This document shows, in pieces, positions 8,190 to 17,282 of a stretch of DNA of 55,631 nucleotides (position 1 is its first letter; the number at the start of each line of letters is the position of its first letter). The DNA lies in the NCBI RefSeq assembly GCF_003426775.1, contig NZ_QJUG01000020.1, forward strand, positions 1 to 55,631. Direction: 5' to 3'. The notes beneath the pieces are model-generated. The model searched no databases, had not been told where the DNA came from, and saw nothing but the letters and a program-made list of their open reading frames with translations. The stretch is from Allorhizocola rhizosphaerae (GTDB lineage Bacteria; Actinomycetota; Actinomycetes; Mycobacteriales; Micromonosporaceae). The translations under genes were made by a program, and so were the position numbers.

Positions 8190-8466
8190 CAATTTCGACG
8201 GCAGTAGAAGTACAGGAGACATTGCTTGTTCTTGGCCCGGTTGATGAGCCGCCGCTGGCACCGGTCGCACCACACGATGCCTTTGAGGTAGTGGTTGTGG
8301 TTTCGCTCGCGCACGCCACCCGCTCGGCGGGTGTCGAGCATGACCTGGACCCGGTCGAAGATCTCCCGGGATGTCAGCGGCTGGTGCCGTCCGGATACTC
8401 GATGCCTTGGCGGGTGACGTAGCCCAGACAATAACGGTCAAGCAGGATTTGGCCGAGGTCCAGCGG
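8190..8466 (-). pseudogene. Frameshifted fragment of a large serine recombinase
   Basis: Two leftward frames join into a typical large-serine-recombinase segment. The first gives ILLDRYCLGYVTRQGIEYPD. After a one-base shift near 8390 the second gives LTSREIFDRVQVML, NHYLKGIVWCDRCQRRL and LLYFYCR. This is the end of the recombinase domain followed by the zinc-ribbon domain, with a CxxC pair. The N-terminal catalytic resolvase domain is absent, so it is a decayed integrase of a phage or integrative element. Confidence 0.75.
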
Positions 8467-8483
8467 CGCGGTGAGGATGGGAA

Positions 8484-9299
8484 GTGACGATGTCTGTGCG
8501 AACCGGCCTGGCGATACTGGTACTGCTGGTCATGCTGATCCTCGGCGGCATCGGCATAGCCCGCAACTGGCGCAAGCCTGTGGGCTGGCACCGTGACATG
8601 GTGACGACCACTTATAGCTGGCTGGGGGCGATGCCGGCACGATGGGCGTTCTACCGAGCCCTGCCAGCGCTGTGGGCGGCCATGGCCGTCTTCTGGCTCG
8701 ACATGGCGGCGACCGCGTGGCTCAAGGGCGGCGACGTCACGCTTTACCGCCTGGCAACCAAGCTCGCCGATTGGAGCGCGCCCGGTACGGGCGTCCTGCT
8801 TCTCATCGCGATTTCGGTCTTTCTCGTCAGCCGGCCGCACTTTCTGATCTTTCCGGCGCTGCGCTCGCAGCCATACCTGCTGCAGGTCTGGGACAACCCT
8901 GGAATGAGCCCGGATGGGGGACCGGCCGACAGTGGGGAAGCGGACGCCACGGGCGACCTCGGCGAGCGGGCCGAGCGCCTGACGTCATCGCGCGCTGGCG
9001 TGGGTCAAGAGCTTGCCGGGATCGGCGAACGTGACGTTGTCCAGGGCTGGATGCGTGAGCTGGGCCCGCGCTCCGGTCACACGGTCTTTGTCCACCGCTC
9101 ATGGGGCACGGTTTACGCGGTTCCGGAGAGAAAGGCGGGCATCAGTGTACTTTGGACCGACGGGCCCTCCACGTGGTATGCCGTGCTACCCGGCGCGGCG
9201 CGCAAGCAAAACCTGACCCTCGAGCAGGCGGAGCAGATCGTTCTGGAGGCGACTACCTCGTCCGGCCCACCGCAGTGGCCCGACTGGGAACCGCTGTAG
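8484..9299 (+). CDS. Membrane protein of unknown function
   Basis: A 271-residue protein with a hydrophobic N-terminal segment (about residues 7-27), two more membrane segments (about 52-75 and 92-112), and a soluble C-terminal half rich in charged residues. The tail carries an SWGTVYAVPER strand and WYAVLPG. I do not recognise a domain. The start is GTG 8484 or ATG 8490, both weakly supported by the upstream GAGG. The gene starts immediately beside the broken serine recombinase, so its promoter may have been changed by that insertion. Confidence 0.6.
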   Translation: MTMSVRTGLAILVLLVMLILGGIGIARNWRKPVGWHRDMVTTTYSWLGAMPARWAFYRALPALWAAMAVFWLDMAATAWLKGGDVTLYRLATKLADWSAPGTGVLLLIAISVFLVSRPHFLIFPALRSQPYLLQVWDNPGMSPDGGPADSGEADATGDLGERAERLTSSRAGVGQELAGIGERDVVQGWMRELGPRSGHTVFVHRSWGTVYAVPERKAGISVLWTDGPSTWYAVLPGAARKQNLTLEQAEQIVLEATTSSGPPQWPDWEPL

Positions 9300-9396
9300 G
9301 GGCCGGCGGCCTTTGACACCGGGCGCACGCGCCGCAGACCCTCGGCCAAATGAACGCACAAGTGGGCCGTGGGGTAATGCGGCCGCACCGAAGCAG

Positions 9397-9560
9397 TCCA
9401 ACGCAGCGGGCGTCCTGCCGAGCGGGTGGTGGCCAAGCAACTGCGCATTCCGGTGGGTGATCCGGTGGTCTCGTTTCGCCCGGCTGCGCCTGGCCGACGA
9501 TGTGCCCATGGTGGTGGAGCGGACGTCGATACCCCGTGCGCGCACGGGCAAGCCAGCCAT
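9397..9560 (+). pseudogene. Remnant of a GntR-family regulator (UTRA domain)
   Basis: In one frame AERVVAKQLRIPVGDPVVSF is followed, after a one-base shift near 9474, by FARLRLADDVPMVVERTSIP in another frame. Together these match the first strands of the UTRA ligand-binding domain of HutC-type GntR regulators. The DNA-binding domain and most of the ligand domain are missing. This is a second decayed fragment within about 1 kb of the serine recombinase remnant. Confidence 0.6.
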
Positions 9561-9696
9561 GGACGCCAAGTTCATCGGGACCACTGGGTGCATCGGTCGA
9601 GTTGGGCGGCGGGGTCGGGGGAGTTTGGTGTAGATGGGTACGATCACGCGCGGCTATGGCGTCCGGGGCCGTCGGGTGAGAAGTTGGGAACATTTG

Positions 9697-11604
9697 ATGA
9701 GCAAACGCGTACTGGCATTGGTTTTCGCCGCGGCTTCGCTGGCACCGTTGGCGGTCGTGGTTCAGGGCTATGCGCTTGCCGAGGCGCCGGCACCGGTCTG
9801 TGGGGGTGTGTCCGTGGGGGCCGCCGAGGTGGCCGTGTCCGACGAGACGCGCGATCGGCTGGGCCGCAACGGATGGCCGGACAGCGGAATGGGGGTTGAA
9901 CGCACCGAGAGCGGGCATTATCGGTTCCACACGCCAGACGCCTTCGGTGGTACGGGGCCGGTCAACCAGCGCAACATCGTCTCGGAGGGAACGCTGGAGA
10001 ATCCGGTCGCTCATGGCGTCATCGCTGCTGCGCCGCTCAAGGGTGTTCCCGAGGGGTACCAATGGGCCGGTGGCGGCCCGATCTGGCGTTCACCCGACGG
10101 GACGGTGCTGAAGATCCTGCACCTGGAGCGGTACGCCGCCAACATGTTCTATGCCGAGCTGCATCTGGGCACGCATGACCCGGCGACGGGGGTCACCACC
10201 TACCTCGGCCCGTTGGTGCGACCGACGGTCGACTTCGCGACCGCTGCCTCGCTCGGGCAGATCGCCGACGTCGGAATGTCGTCACTGACATTGATCGACG
10301 GATACCTGTATGTGTATTTCCCGGACTTCTACCTCGACGGCAGCGGCCGCCCGATGAACACGGCCCTGTCCGTGGCGCGGGCCCGCGCCGAAGACGTGGT
10401 TCGTGCGGCCAAGGCCGGCACGGTGACACCGTGGCACAAGTACCACAACAGCATGTGGAATTCCCCCGGAGTAGGCGGAGCGTCAACGGATCTGCAGCCC
10501 GGTCAATCCATGCTGTGGGCGCCGCACGCGGTGCGGACTGTTGATGGCGGCGTGATTGTGGTGGCGCCGATCAACGAACGCGAGGTCGTGATGACGACGT
10601 CGCGGGATGGCGTCCACGACTGGAGTCCTCGGGTGCCTCTGTTCCGCGATCCGGATCGCTACAACGCCTACGTGACGGTGGTGGGCACCGGCTCGGACCC
10701 GTCGTTGGTGGACAAGGACTTTTTCGTCTACCACACGCAGTTCATGGGCATGGAGCCGAACTGGTCCAATGTCCAGCTGGTACGCCACCGCGTAGCCTGC
10801 ACCGCCGCGACGGCACCGGGCACGACCGCGCTCATCCGATACCTGGACGGTACCGGTCATCACCGGGTCACGGTCGGAGCCGTCCAAGAGCCGGGCGTCT
10901 ATCCTCAGTTCGGCGGCGTCTGGGGCCTGCTGACCGCCGAACAGCCGGGCACCCACCCGCTGTACGAATGCCGCCAAGGTGTGCGCGACTACTTCGTCTC
11001 CCGGGATCGGGGCTGTGGTGGCCGGAGCGTCGCACTGGTGCGCACGCTGGGTTGGATCTACGAGTCGAGGCCGGCTCAGGATTCGACACCGCTGTATCGC
11101 TGTGCGCTGCCGGCCATCGCGGACCACTTCGTTTCGATCCTGGCCGACTGCGAGACGCCGGACGCGGTCCAGGAAGGATTGCTGGGTTACGCACTGGCCA
11201 CATCCCGTACACCGTTTTCGCGCTTCCATGACGGCAAGGATCACTGGGAGTCCACCGACCGGGTGTCCGGGTCCTACACGCTGGAGAGATCGGGCTGGTA
11301 CCTGGAGAACTCCCGGCTACCCGGCACCATCCCGTTGTATGGCTGCTCATACGCGATCCCGGGCGGAGTGAACCACTTCATCTCCGTCACCTCGAACTGC
11401 GAGGGCCTGACCATGGTCCGTCTTGAGGGGTACATCCATCTCGAGCCCCCGCCCGGCGGCGATTATCGGCCGCTGTACCGGTGCTTCCGTGCGCCGGGCA
11501 ACGACCATTTCATGAGCACCGACGAGAACTGCGAGGGCGTGTCCGGCGCGGTCCGGGAGGGGCGGCTCGGGTACGTCGCGCTCACTGCCGGCTTCACCGT
11601 CTGA
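9697..11604 (+). CDS. Secreted protein with N-terminal propeller-like domain and PLYRC repeats
   Basis: A 635-residue exported protein. The start at 9697 (MSKRVLALVFAAASLAPLAV) gives a clean signal peptide; an in-frame ATG at 9634 would bury it. Residues about 30-385 resemble the beta-propeller architecture of glycosidases, with repeated WxSPDG-like and VAPINER segments, but I cannot assign a family. From about residue 390 there are five tandem units with PLYxC, DHFVS or a variant, a second Cys, and EGxLGY. These resemble DUF5648-type repeats found at the ends of secreted lipases and peptidases; the third unit is degenerate. Probable role: extracellular binding or hydrolysis of a polysaccharide. 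Confidence 0.65.
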   Translation: MSKRVLALVFAAASLAPLAVVVQGYALAEAPAPVCGGVSVGAAEVAVSDETRDRLGRNGWPDSGMGVERTESGHYRFHTPDAFGGTGPVNQRNIVSEGTLENPVAHGVIAAAPLKGVPEGYQWAGGGPIWRSPDGTVLKILHLERYAANMFYAELHLGTHDPATGVTTYLGPLVRPTVDFATAASLGQIADVGMSSLTLIDGYLYVYFPDFYLDGSGRPMNTALSVARARAEDVVRAAKAGTVTPWHKYHNSMWNSPGVGGASTDLQPGQSMLWAPHAVRTVDGGVIVVAPINEREVVMTTSRDGVHDWSPRVPLFRDPDRYNAYVTVVGTGSDPSLVDKDFFVYHTQFMGMEPNWSNVQLVRHRVACTAATAPGTTALIRYLDGTGHHRVTVGAVQEPGVYPQFGGVWGLLTAEQPGTHPLYECRQGVRDYFVSRDRGCGGRSVALVRTLGWIYESRPAQDSTPLYRCALPAIADHFVSILADCETPDAVQEGLLGYALATSRTPFSRFHDGKDHWESTDRVSGSYTLERSGWYLENSRLPGTIPLYGCSYAIPGGVNHFISVTSNCEGLTMVRLEGYIHLEPPPGGDYRPLYRCFRAPGNDHFMSTDENCEGVSGAVREGRLGYVALTAGFTV

Positions 11605-11658
11605 CACGCGGCGGGTGCGGCCGCGATCGTGCGACCGGTCACTACCCAAACGCCGGCC

Positions 11659-11768
11659 AGTCCCCGTCACGCTCCAGTTCACCGGCTTCTTCACCGCCAC
11701 CGACACCTATGACGGTGTGCACCCCAGCGCGGCAGGCGACCGGAAGGGCTCCGACAACTGGTATCAGC
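11659..11768 (+). pseudogene. C-terminal remnant of an SGNH/GDSL esterase
   Basis: One forward frame contains ATDTYDGVHPSAAGDRKGSDNWYQ in two parts: DTYDGVHPSAAGDRK, then a tryptophan-containing tail. This is the hallmark end of SGNH hydrolases, with the Asp and His of the catalytic triad in DGVHP. There is no start, no GDS motif and no N-terminal half, so only the last strand-helix segment survives. Confidence 0.6.
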
Positions 11769-11848
11769 TTCGGCTGTATCGCCTCATGGAACGGCACCGA
11801 CGCCGTACCGGCCAAAACCACCTGCAGACCACGCTGACCGAAAAATCA

Positions 11849-11882
11849 GGCGGCTCCACGGTTTTGCCACCGCGGGGCCGCC
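11849..11882. terminator. Weak hairpin before the sigma factor operon
   Basis: GGCGGC and GCCGCC are separated by 22 bases that can pair further (CCACGG with CCGCGG-like sequence). It is preceded by an A-run (11841-11845), so it would fit a terminator for leftward transcription better than rightward. No gene clearly needs it. Confidence 0.25.
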
Positions 11883-11983
11883 GCCTTCGTGTTCCTGGGT
11901 GGAGGTGCCGTACCCTCCCGTGAAGATCGACACCTCATCCGGCCAACAGATCGTGAATGGGCCCCAACCGAAGAGGGAGCCGG

Positions 11984-12568
11984 ATGGAGACGGATACAAA
12001 TGTCGATGTCGATGTCGATGATGCTGAGGTGGTGGCGCGGTCACGTGCTGATCCCGAATGCTTTGCGGTGCTGTTCGACCGCTACTTCCTGCCGTTGCAC
12101 AGATATGCGTCCCGACGTCTCGGGGGAGCCGCGGGCGATGATGTGGCGGCCGAGACGTTTCTTGTCGCCTTCCGTGAGCGCGGCCGGTTCGACCCGGCGC
12201 GCGGCTCCGTGCGCGCGTGGCTCTACGGGATCGCGACCAACCTGATCCGGGGGCACCACCGCGCGGAGGAGCGCGGCTACCGGGCGCATGCTCGCTCGGC
12301 GGCCGAGCCCCGCTATGCCGCCGAAGAGGAACGGGCCGATGCGCGCATCGCCGCGGCGGCGGCCCGTGAGGTGCTCGTCGCGGCCCTCGCGGATCTGTCC
12401 CGGGGCGACCGCGACGCGCTGCTCCTCGTCGTGTGGGGCGAACTGTCACATGAGGAGACCGCCGAGGCACTCGGTATCCCGGTCGGCACGGTCGGCTCCC
12501 GCCTGCATCGGGCGCGGCGCCGGCTGCGGGCCGCACTCGACGACTTCAACCCTTCGAACCAAAGGTGA
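11984..12568 (+). CDS. ECF RNA polymerase sigma factor
   Basis: A 194-residue extracytoplasmic-function sigma-70 factor. Region 2 spans about residues 12-85 (AVLFDRYFLPLHRYASRRLG, then AAETFLVAFRER). Region 4 spans about 130-180, with the helix-turn-helix SHEETAEALGIPVGTVGSRL followed by HRARRRLR. The ATG at 11984 is chosen over 11957 because GAGGGAG precedes it. The next gene starts within or just after its stop, so the two are co-expressed, as is usual for an ECF factor and its membrane partner. Target promoters are unknown, and the coupled subtilase is a likely member of its regulon. Confidence 0.9.
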   Translation: METDTNVDVDVDDAEVVARSRADPECFAVLFDRYFLPLHRYASRRLGGAAGDDVAAETFLVAFRERGRFDPARGSVRAWLYGIATNLIRGHHRAEERGYRAHARSAAEPRYAAEEERADARIAAAAAREVLVAALADLSRGDRDALLLVVWGELSHEETAEALGIPVGTVGSRLHRARRRLRAALDDFNPSNQR

Positions 12569-12576
12569 TTGACATC

Positions 12577-13866
12577 ATGGATGAATTAGAGCATCTCGCC
12601 GGTGCCCGCTCGGTCGACCCTCCCTCGCCGGAGACGGTGGCGGTTTCCCGCGCGGCCCTGATCCAGCTGGCCGGATCGACTTGCGGCACACCAGCCGTGC
12701 GCGCACGGTGGACGCTGAACCTGCGCACGCGGATCCTTGTGCCGGTCGCTGCGACGGCGCTCACGGTCGCCGCGGGCATCGTGGTCGTCATGAACGCGGG
12801 CGGCACCGGCGCGCCGAACATCGCCGGATCGGCCGGCTCAGCGGCCCCGTCGTCGAAGCCGGCGGGTGTGCGCGCGTGGGACAGCACGAACGCACCCCAA
12901 CTGCTGCTCGTCGCCGCCGACCAGGCGCAGCGCGACACGGCACCCGGCACCGGAAACCACTGGGTGTCCACTGTGGAGCACGGGTCGCTGTTCCCGGTCG
13001 GCCCCAAGGACAACCGCTACGCCATCATGACCCGCCGCACGGAGATCACCTGGAAGCCGCTGGTGCCCGGCAAGGATTTCGTGTTCGTCTCCCGGTGGGC
13101 GGGCGCCGAGCCCGCGTCCGACAAGGACAAGGCCGCCTGGCGCGCCGACGGTTCGCCGACGAGCTGGCCGGTCGACGATTGCGACCCGAGCCGGGTCTAC
13201 ACCGCCGCCCCGGGCGGGCCGGACACCGGCGTGCGAATCCCGCCGGACGCCCAGCCGGACCCCGGCGTGCCCCACGTCCAGATCTCCCCGAGAGCACGGT
13301 TCGAGCCACACAGCCGGTTGTTCGAGGTCGTCGGCGAACGCCTGACCGCTGACCAGATCCGCGCCCTGCCGTCCGACCCAGAGGCGTTGCGGGCGTGGCT
13401 CCTCGGCGTCATCGAGAAGCAGAACCTGCCACGCGGCAACGCCGTGGAGGCTGGCGAGTCGCTCTTCGACGCGGTGCTCACGCTGGTGCTCGGCACGCCG
13501 ATCACGCCTGTGGTCCGCGCCGCCGCCTTCCGGGTGCTTGCAGGGGTGCCGGGGATCCGGTCGCTGGGCGTCGTGACCGATGCGAAGGGACGCACGGGCG
13601 TTGCCGTGTCCGTCCAGCGTAACGACACCGTCGAGGAGCAGAATGCGGATTCCGGCGGCCCGTACGAGGTGAGCCTCCTGCTCGATCCGGAAACCGGCAC
13701 GGTGCTGGGGCGGCAGGACCGCGCCGTGCAGCCGGCCGACTACATGAGCTGGGTGCCGGCGGGAGCGATCACGTCGTATCAATTGGTCGACAGCTTCCGG
13801 TGGACCAATGACGAGCCGCCTGCGATGCCGCTTGCCAGCGGCTGGGCTCCGAGGCCCGCATGCTGA
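12577..13866 (+). CDS. CU044_5270-type membrane protein, likely sigma-factor partner
   Basis: A 429-residue protein beginning MDELEHLAGARS, with PPSPETVAVSRAAL, the usual opening of the CU044_5270 family that sits next to ECF sigma genes in actinomycetes. One membrane segment (about residues 53-74) separates a short cytoplasmic tail from a large outer domain. By position and topology it probably acts as an anti-sigma factor or sensor, though the family has no settled function. ATG 12577 follows AAAGGTG; an upstream GTG at 12565 would overlap the sigma stop. Its own stop overlaps the subtilase start (ATGCTGA). Confidence 0.75.
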   Translation: MDELEHLAGARSVDPPSPETVAVSRAALIQLAGSTCGTPAVRARWTLNLRTRILVPVAATALTVAAGIVVVMNAGGTGAPNIAGSAGSAAPSSKPAGVRAWDSTNAPQLLLVAADQAQRDTAPGTGNHWVSTVEHGSLFPVGPKDNRYAIMTRRTEITWKPLVPGKDFVFVSRWAGAEPASDKDKAAWRADGSPTSWPVDDCDPSRVYTAAPGGPDTGVRIPPDAQPDPGVPHVQISPRARFEPHSRLFEVVGERLTADQIRALPSDPEALRAWLLGVIEKQNLPRGNAVEAGESLFDAVLTLVLGTPITPVVRAAAFRVLAGVPGIRSLGVVTDAKGRTGVAVSVQRNDTVEEQNADSGGPYEVSLLLDPETGTVLGRQDRAVQPADYMSWVPAGAITSYQLVDSFRWTNDEPPAMPLASGWAPRPAC

Positions 13867-16800
13867 GGCTCCGGCGCCTGTGCGCTTCCATGATCGTGGT
13901 TGTCGTCGCGGCGGGTTCACTGGTCACCGGCACCGCCCCGGCGGGCGGTGCCGCGCCGGGCGCCGATCCGCATGCCCGCTGGGTCACCCTCGTCACGGGT
14001 GACCGGGTGCTTGTCCGCCCGTCCGGTGCCGACCTGCGGCTGGTCACCGTCGAGCCGGGCAAGGGCCGCCGGGCCATGCGGTTCAACCACCGGACCCGCG
14101 ATGGTTGGCACTACGTCGTTCCGGCCGACGCCGAGGCGTTGGTGGCCGCGAACGTGATCGACAAGCGGCTGTTCAATGTGTCGCTGCTGCTGCGCTGGGG
14201 CTACGACGACCGCGGCCGTGACACCCTGCCGCTGCTGGTCGCGGGTGGTACGGCGGGGCTGCGCTCCGAGCGGGCGATGCCGAGCATCGGCGCGGCGGCA
14301 GTCACCCTCGAGAAGGCCGGAGCAACGCAGTTCTGGGCGGGCATCCGCCCGGCCGGGCCGTTGCGTGCGCTGGCCGGTGGCGTGACCCGGATCTGGCTCG
14401 ACGGCAAGGTGGAGGCGCTACTTGACCGCACGGTGCCGCAGATCGGCGCACCGGCGGCGTGGCAGTCCGGCTACACCGGCGCGGGCGTGACGGTCGCGGT
14501 GCTCGACTCCGGCATCGACACCACGCATCCCGATCTGGCCGGCGCGGTTGTCGGTGAGCGCGATTTCACCGGCAGCGCAACGGGTCCGCGTGATCTGCTC
14601 GGCCACGGTACCCACGTGGCGGGCATCATCACCGGTGACGGCACGGCTTCGGGCGGCAGATACCAAGGGGTGGCGCCGGATGCGACGCTGCTCAACGCCA
14701 AGGTGCTCCGTGACGACGGGTTCGGCCGAGAATCGTGGCTGATCGCAGGCATGGAGTGGGCCGTCGCGGAGGGCGCGCGGATCGTGTCCATGAGTCTCGG
14801 TGCGTCGTTCGGCACGCCCGCCGATCCGATGGCCGAGGCGGTCGACCGGCTCACCCGGCAGACGGGCACGCTGTTCGTCGTGGCGGCGGGCAACAGCGGG
14901 CCGGGCGAGGACACCATCAACAGCCCGGGCACCGCCGACCTCGCGCTCACCGTCGGGGCGGTCGACGGGCAGGATGCGGTGGCCGGCTTCTCCAGCCGCG
15001 GGCCACGCCAGTCGCGCGCCGGGATCAAGCCCGACCTGATGGCACCGGGAGTCGGCGTCGTGTCGGCGCTGGCGCCAGGATCGCTGATCGCGAAGCGGGA
15101 ACCCGTGGTTGACGGGCACTACGTCGCACTGTCCGGCACCTCGATGGCCACGCCGCACGTGTCCGGCGCGGCGGCACTGCTCGTGAGCCAACACCCCGAC
15201 TGGCGGGCGGAGCGGTTGAAGGGTGTGCTGATGGGCAGCGCCACGGCGCTCGACGGGGCGAGCGTGCACACGCAGGGCACCGGACGCGTCGATGTCGCCC
15301 GGGCCGTCCGGCAGCCGGTCTTCGTCACACCGTCCAGTGTGGACGTCGGCGTCGCCCTGTGGCCGCACGGGGACGACCAACCGATCGACACCACCCTGAC
15401 ATATCACAACGACGGGGACGCGCCGGTCACCCTTGACCTGTCGCCGCGGATGCGCGGCCCGGCGGGTGACGCGCCCGCGGGCATGTTCACAGTGACGCCG
15501 GCCGAACTTGTTGTGCCCGCCCGTGGGACGGCGACCGCACGGCTCACCTCCGACACCCGCGTGGAGGCACCGGACGGGCGTTACGAGGGCACGGTCGTGG
15601 CCACCGGGGGCGGCACAGAGATGCGCGTTCCGGTCGCGCTGGTTCGGGAGGTGGAAAGCTACGACGTGACGGTCACCGGATTCGACGGCACCGGCGCGGC
15701 GCCCTATGAATTGCTCGCCGGTTTCGCGCACGTCGACACGGGCGACCACCACGTCGCGGTCGCCACCGATGGCGTGGGGCGGGTCCGGATACCCAGGGGC
15801 ACCTACTTTGTGGTCGCGACCATCAGCACACCGATCGGCGACGGGTTTTCCCACGTGCTCACGGCCGAACCGGCGTTCGTCGTCGACGGCCCGCGCACGC
15901 TGGTGGTCGACGCGCGCAAGGCGAAACCGGTCGCGTTCCGACTGGACCGGCCGGATGCCGCGTTCGTCGGACAGTGCCTGATCGGGTTCTTCCGTACCAT
16001 GGCCGGGCAGGTCAACAGCGATGAGACCATCGGACGGGTGGAGCTGCTCGCGGTCATCCCGTCGAGCACGTCGGCACCGGCCGACCAGTTCACCTACCAG
16101 GTGATCGCCCAGGCGGGCCGGTCCGACGGCAACGGGGGCTTCACCAACTCCCCGTACTCGTACCTGGTGAACTGGACGCATCCCGGCAGCATCCCGGCCG
16201 ACCTGACGCCGCGCATCCGTGACGCCGATCTTGCCCGGGTCACGCACCGCATCGCCACGAGCGGACCGGATCAGCGGGCGTGGTTCGGCCCGGTCGGCCC
16301 GCTCGCGGTGCCCGGCACGATCACCCAGCTCGTCAGCCCGGGTCTCCCATCGCAGACTCCGGTCGGGGTGTATGTGGGCGGACGAGGACCGGACGACGGC
16401 TACCCGGACATCGCCTACTACCCGGCCTCGGTTACCTACCGGCCGGGAGACGCGGTGCAGCGGCGGTGGAACGTCGGGGTGTTCGCCCCGACGCTCATCG
16501 ACGACTACGAGTTCGTGCCCTACCTGGCCCGGAGCGGTAACCGACTGTGGGCTGGTGTGCCACTGTTCGGCAGCGGCGTGGGTGGTCAGGCCGGGACAAG
16601 CGCGACCGACACGATGCGGCTGGCGTTGTTCAAGGACGGCACGCTCATCGGCGAGTCGCCTTACCAGGCCGAGGTCTTCGAGGTACCGGACGACCCGGGC
16701 GCTTATCGCCTCGAGTCCACCGCCACGCGCAGCGTCTCGACGTTGTCCACGCATCTGTCGGCGGCCTGGACGTTCAGGTCGTCCAAAGTGGACGAAGTCC

Positions 16801-17120
16801 TGCCGCTGCTGGCTGTCGGCTTCCGGCCGCAGCTCGACGAGCACAACCGGGCGCGGGCGGGGCGGCTGGCGACGTTCCCGGTGTCGGTGAGCCAGGCACC
16901 GGGTGCGAACGCCGGGCAGGTGACCGCGCTGACCGTGGACTTCTCGTTCGACGACGGCCGCACCTGGCACCCGGCAAGGGTCACCGGCAGCGGGGCGGAT
17001 CGGTGGGTCACGGTCGTGCACCCGCCGGGTGTGCCGTTCGTTTCGCTGCGGGCCAAGGCCTCCAGCGACCGAGGCGTCACGGCGGAGCTGACGGTCGTGC
17101 GCGCCTACAGCCTCCGCTGA
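13860..17120 (+). CDS. Secreted S8 family serine peptidase (subtilase)
   Basis: A 1086-residue secreted protease. A signal peptide ends near residue 32. The pro-region runs to about 195 and begins WVTLVTGDRV, typical of actinomycete subtilases. The catalytic triad is complete: Asp216 in VAVLDSGID, His249 in GHGTHVAGI and Ser428 in SGTSMATPHVSGA, with the oxyanion Asn in AAGNSGPG. From about residue 490 the long C-terminal part is beta-rich and resembles the Fn3-like and jelly-roll regions of large subtilases. The start overlaps the upstream stop by seven bases, so synthesis is coupled to the sigma-factor operon. It may process envelope proteins or degrade external protein. Confidence 0.9.
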   Translation: MLRLRRLCASMIVVVVAAGSLVTGTAPAGGAAPGADPHARWVTLVTGDRVLVRPSGADLRLVTVEPGKGRRAMRFNHRTRDGWHYVVPADAEALVAANVIDKRLFNVSLLLRWGYDDRGRDTLPLLVAGGTAGLRSERAMPSIGAAAVTLEKAGATQFWAGIRPAGPLRALAGGVTRIWLDGKVEALLDRTVPQIGAPAAWQSGYTGAGVTVAVLDSGIDTTHPDLAGAVVGERDFTGSATGPRDLLGHGTHVAGIITGDGTASGGRYQGVAPDATLLNAKVLRDDGFGRESWLIAGMEWAVAEGARIVSMSLGASFGTPADPMAEAVDRLTRQTGTLFVVAAGNSGPGEDTINSPGTADLALTVGAVDGQDAVAGFSSRGPRQSRAGIKPDLMAPGVGVVSALAPGSLIAKREPVVDGHYVALSGTSMATPHVSGAAALLVSQHPDWRAERLKGVLMGSATALDGASVHTQGTGRVDVARAVRQPVFVTPSSVDVGVALWPHGDDQPIDTTLTYHNDGDAPVTLDLSPRMRGPAGDAPAGMFTVTPAELVVPARGTATARLTSDTRVEAPDGRYEGTVVATGGGTEMRVPVALVREVESYDVTVTGFDGTGAAPYELLAGFAHVDTGDHHVAVATDGVGRVRIPRGTYFVVATISTPIGDGFSHVLTAEPAFVVDGPRTLVVDARKAKPVAFRLDRPDAAFVGQCLIGFFRTMAGQVNSDETIGRVELLAVIPSSTSAPADQFTYQVIAQAGRSDGNGGFTNSPYSYLVNWTHPGSIPADLTPRIRDADLARVTHRIATSGPDQRAWFGPVGPLAVPGTITQLVSPGLPSQTPVGVYVGGRGPDDGYPDIAYYPASVTYRPGDAVQRRWNVGVFAPTLIDDYEFVPYLARSGNRLWAGVPLFGSGVGGQAGTSATDTMRLALFKDGTLIGESPYQAEVFEVPDDPGAYRLESTATRSVSTLSTHLSAAWTFRSSKVDEVLPLLAVGFRPQLDEHNRARAGRLATFPVSVSQAPGANAGQVTALTVDFSFDDGRTWHPARVTGSGADRWVTVVHPPGVPFVSLRAKASSDRGVTAELTVVRAYSLR

Positions 17121-17131
17121 CCGCTCAGTCA

Positions 17132-17170
17132 GGTCTCCCGGACCGGTGGTTGTCACCGGCCCGGGAGACC
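17132..17170. terminator. Strong bidirectional hairpin between convergent genes
   Basis: GGTCTCCCGGACCGGTG and CACCGGCCCGGGAGACC pair almost fully across a five-base loop. It lies 11 bases after the subtilase stop and about 110 bases from the end of the convergent cellulase gene, so it can terminate both. Confidence 0.8.
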
Positions 17171-17282
17171 GGTCTGCTCGGTCGGGTTCAAGACGATGCC
17201 GCAGACGAATCCGCCTGCTCATCGCGCCCGCGCCACTGCGCCGGCCAGCTTATTGCGCGTGTGCGGTCCTTCCTTGTCAGAC

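Noticed and set aside
14418-17222. Very long open frame on the strand opposite the subtilase
   Set aside because: It is the mirror of a GC-biased coding frame, lacks any recognisable domain or ribosome binding site, and runs through the terminator hairpin.
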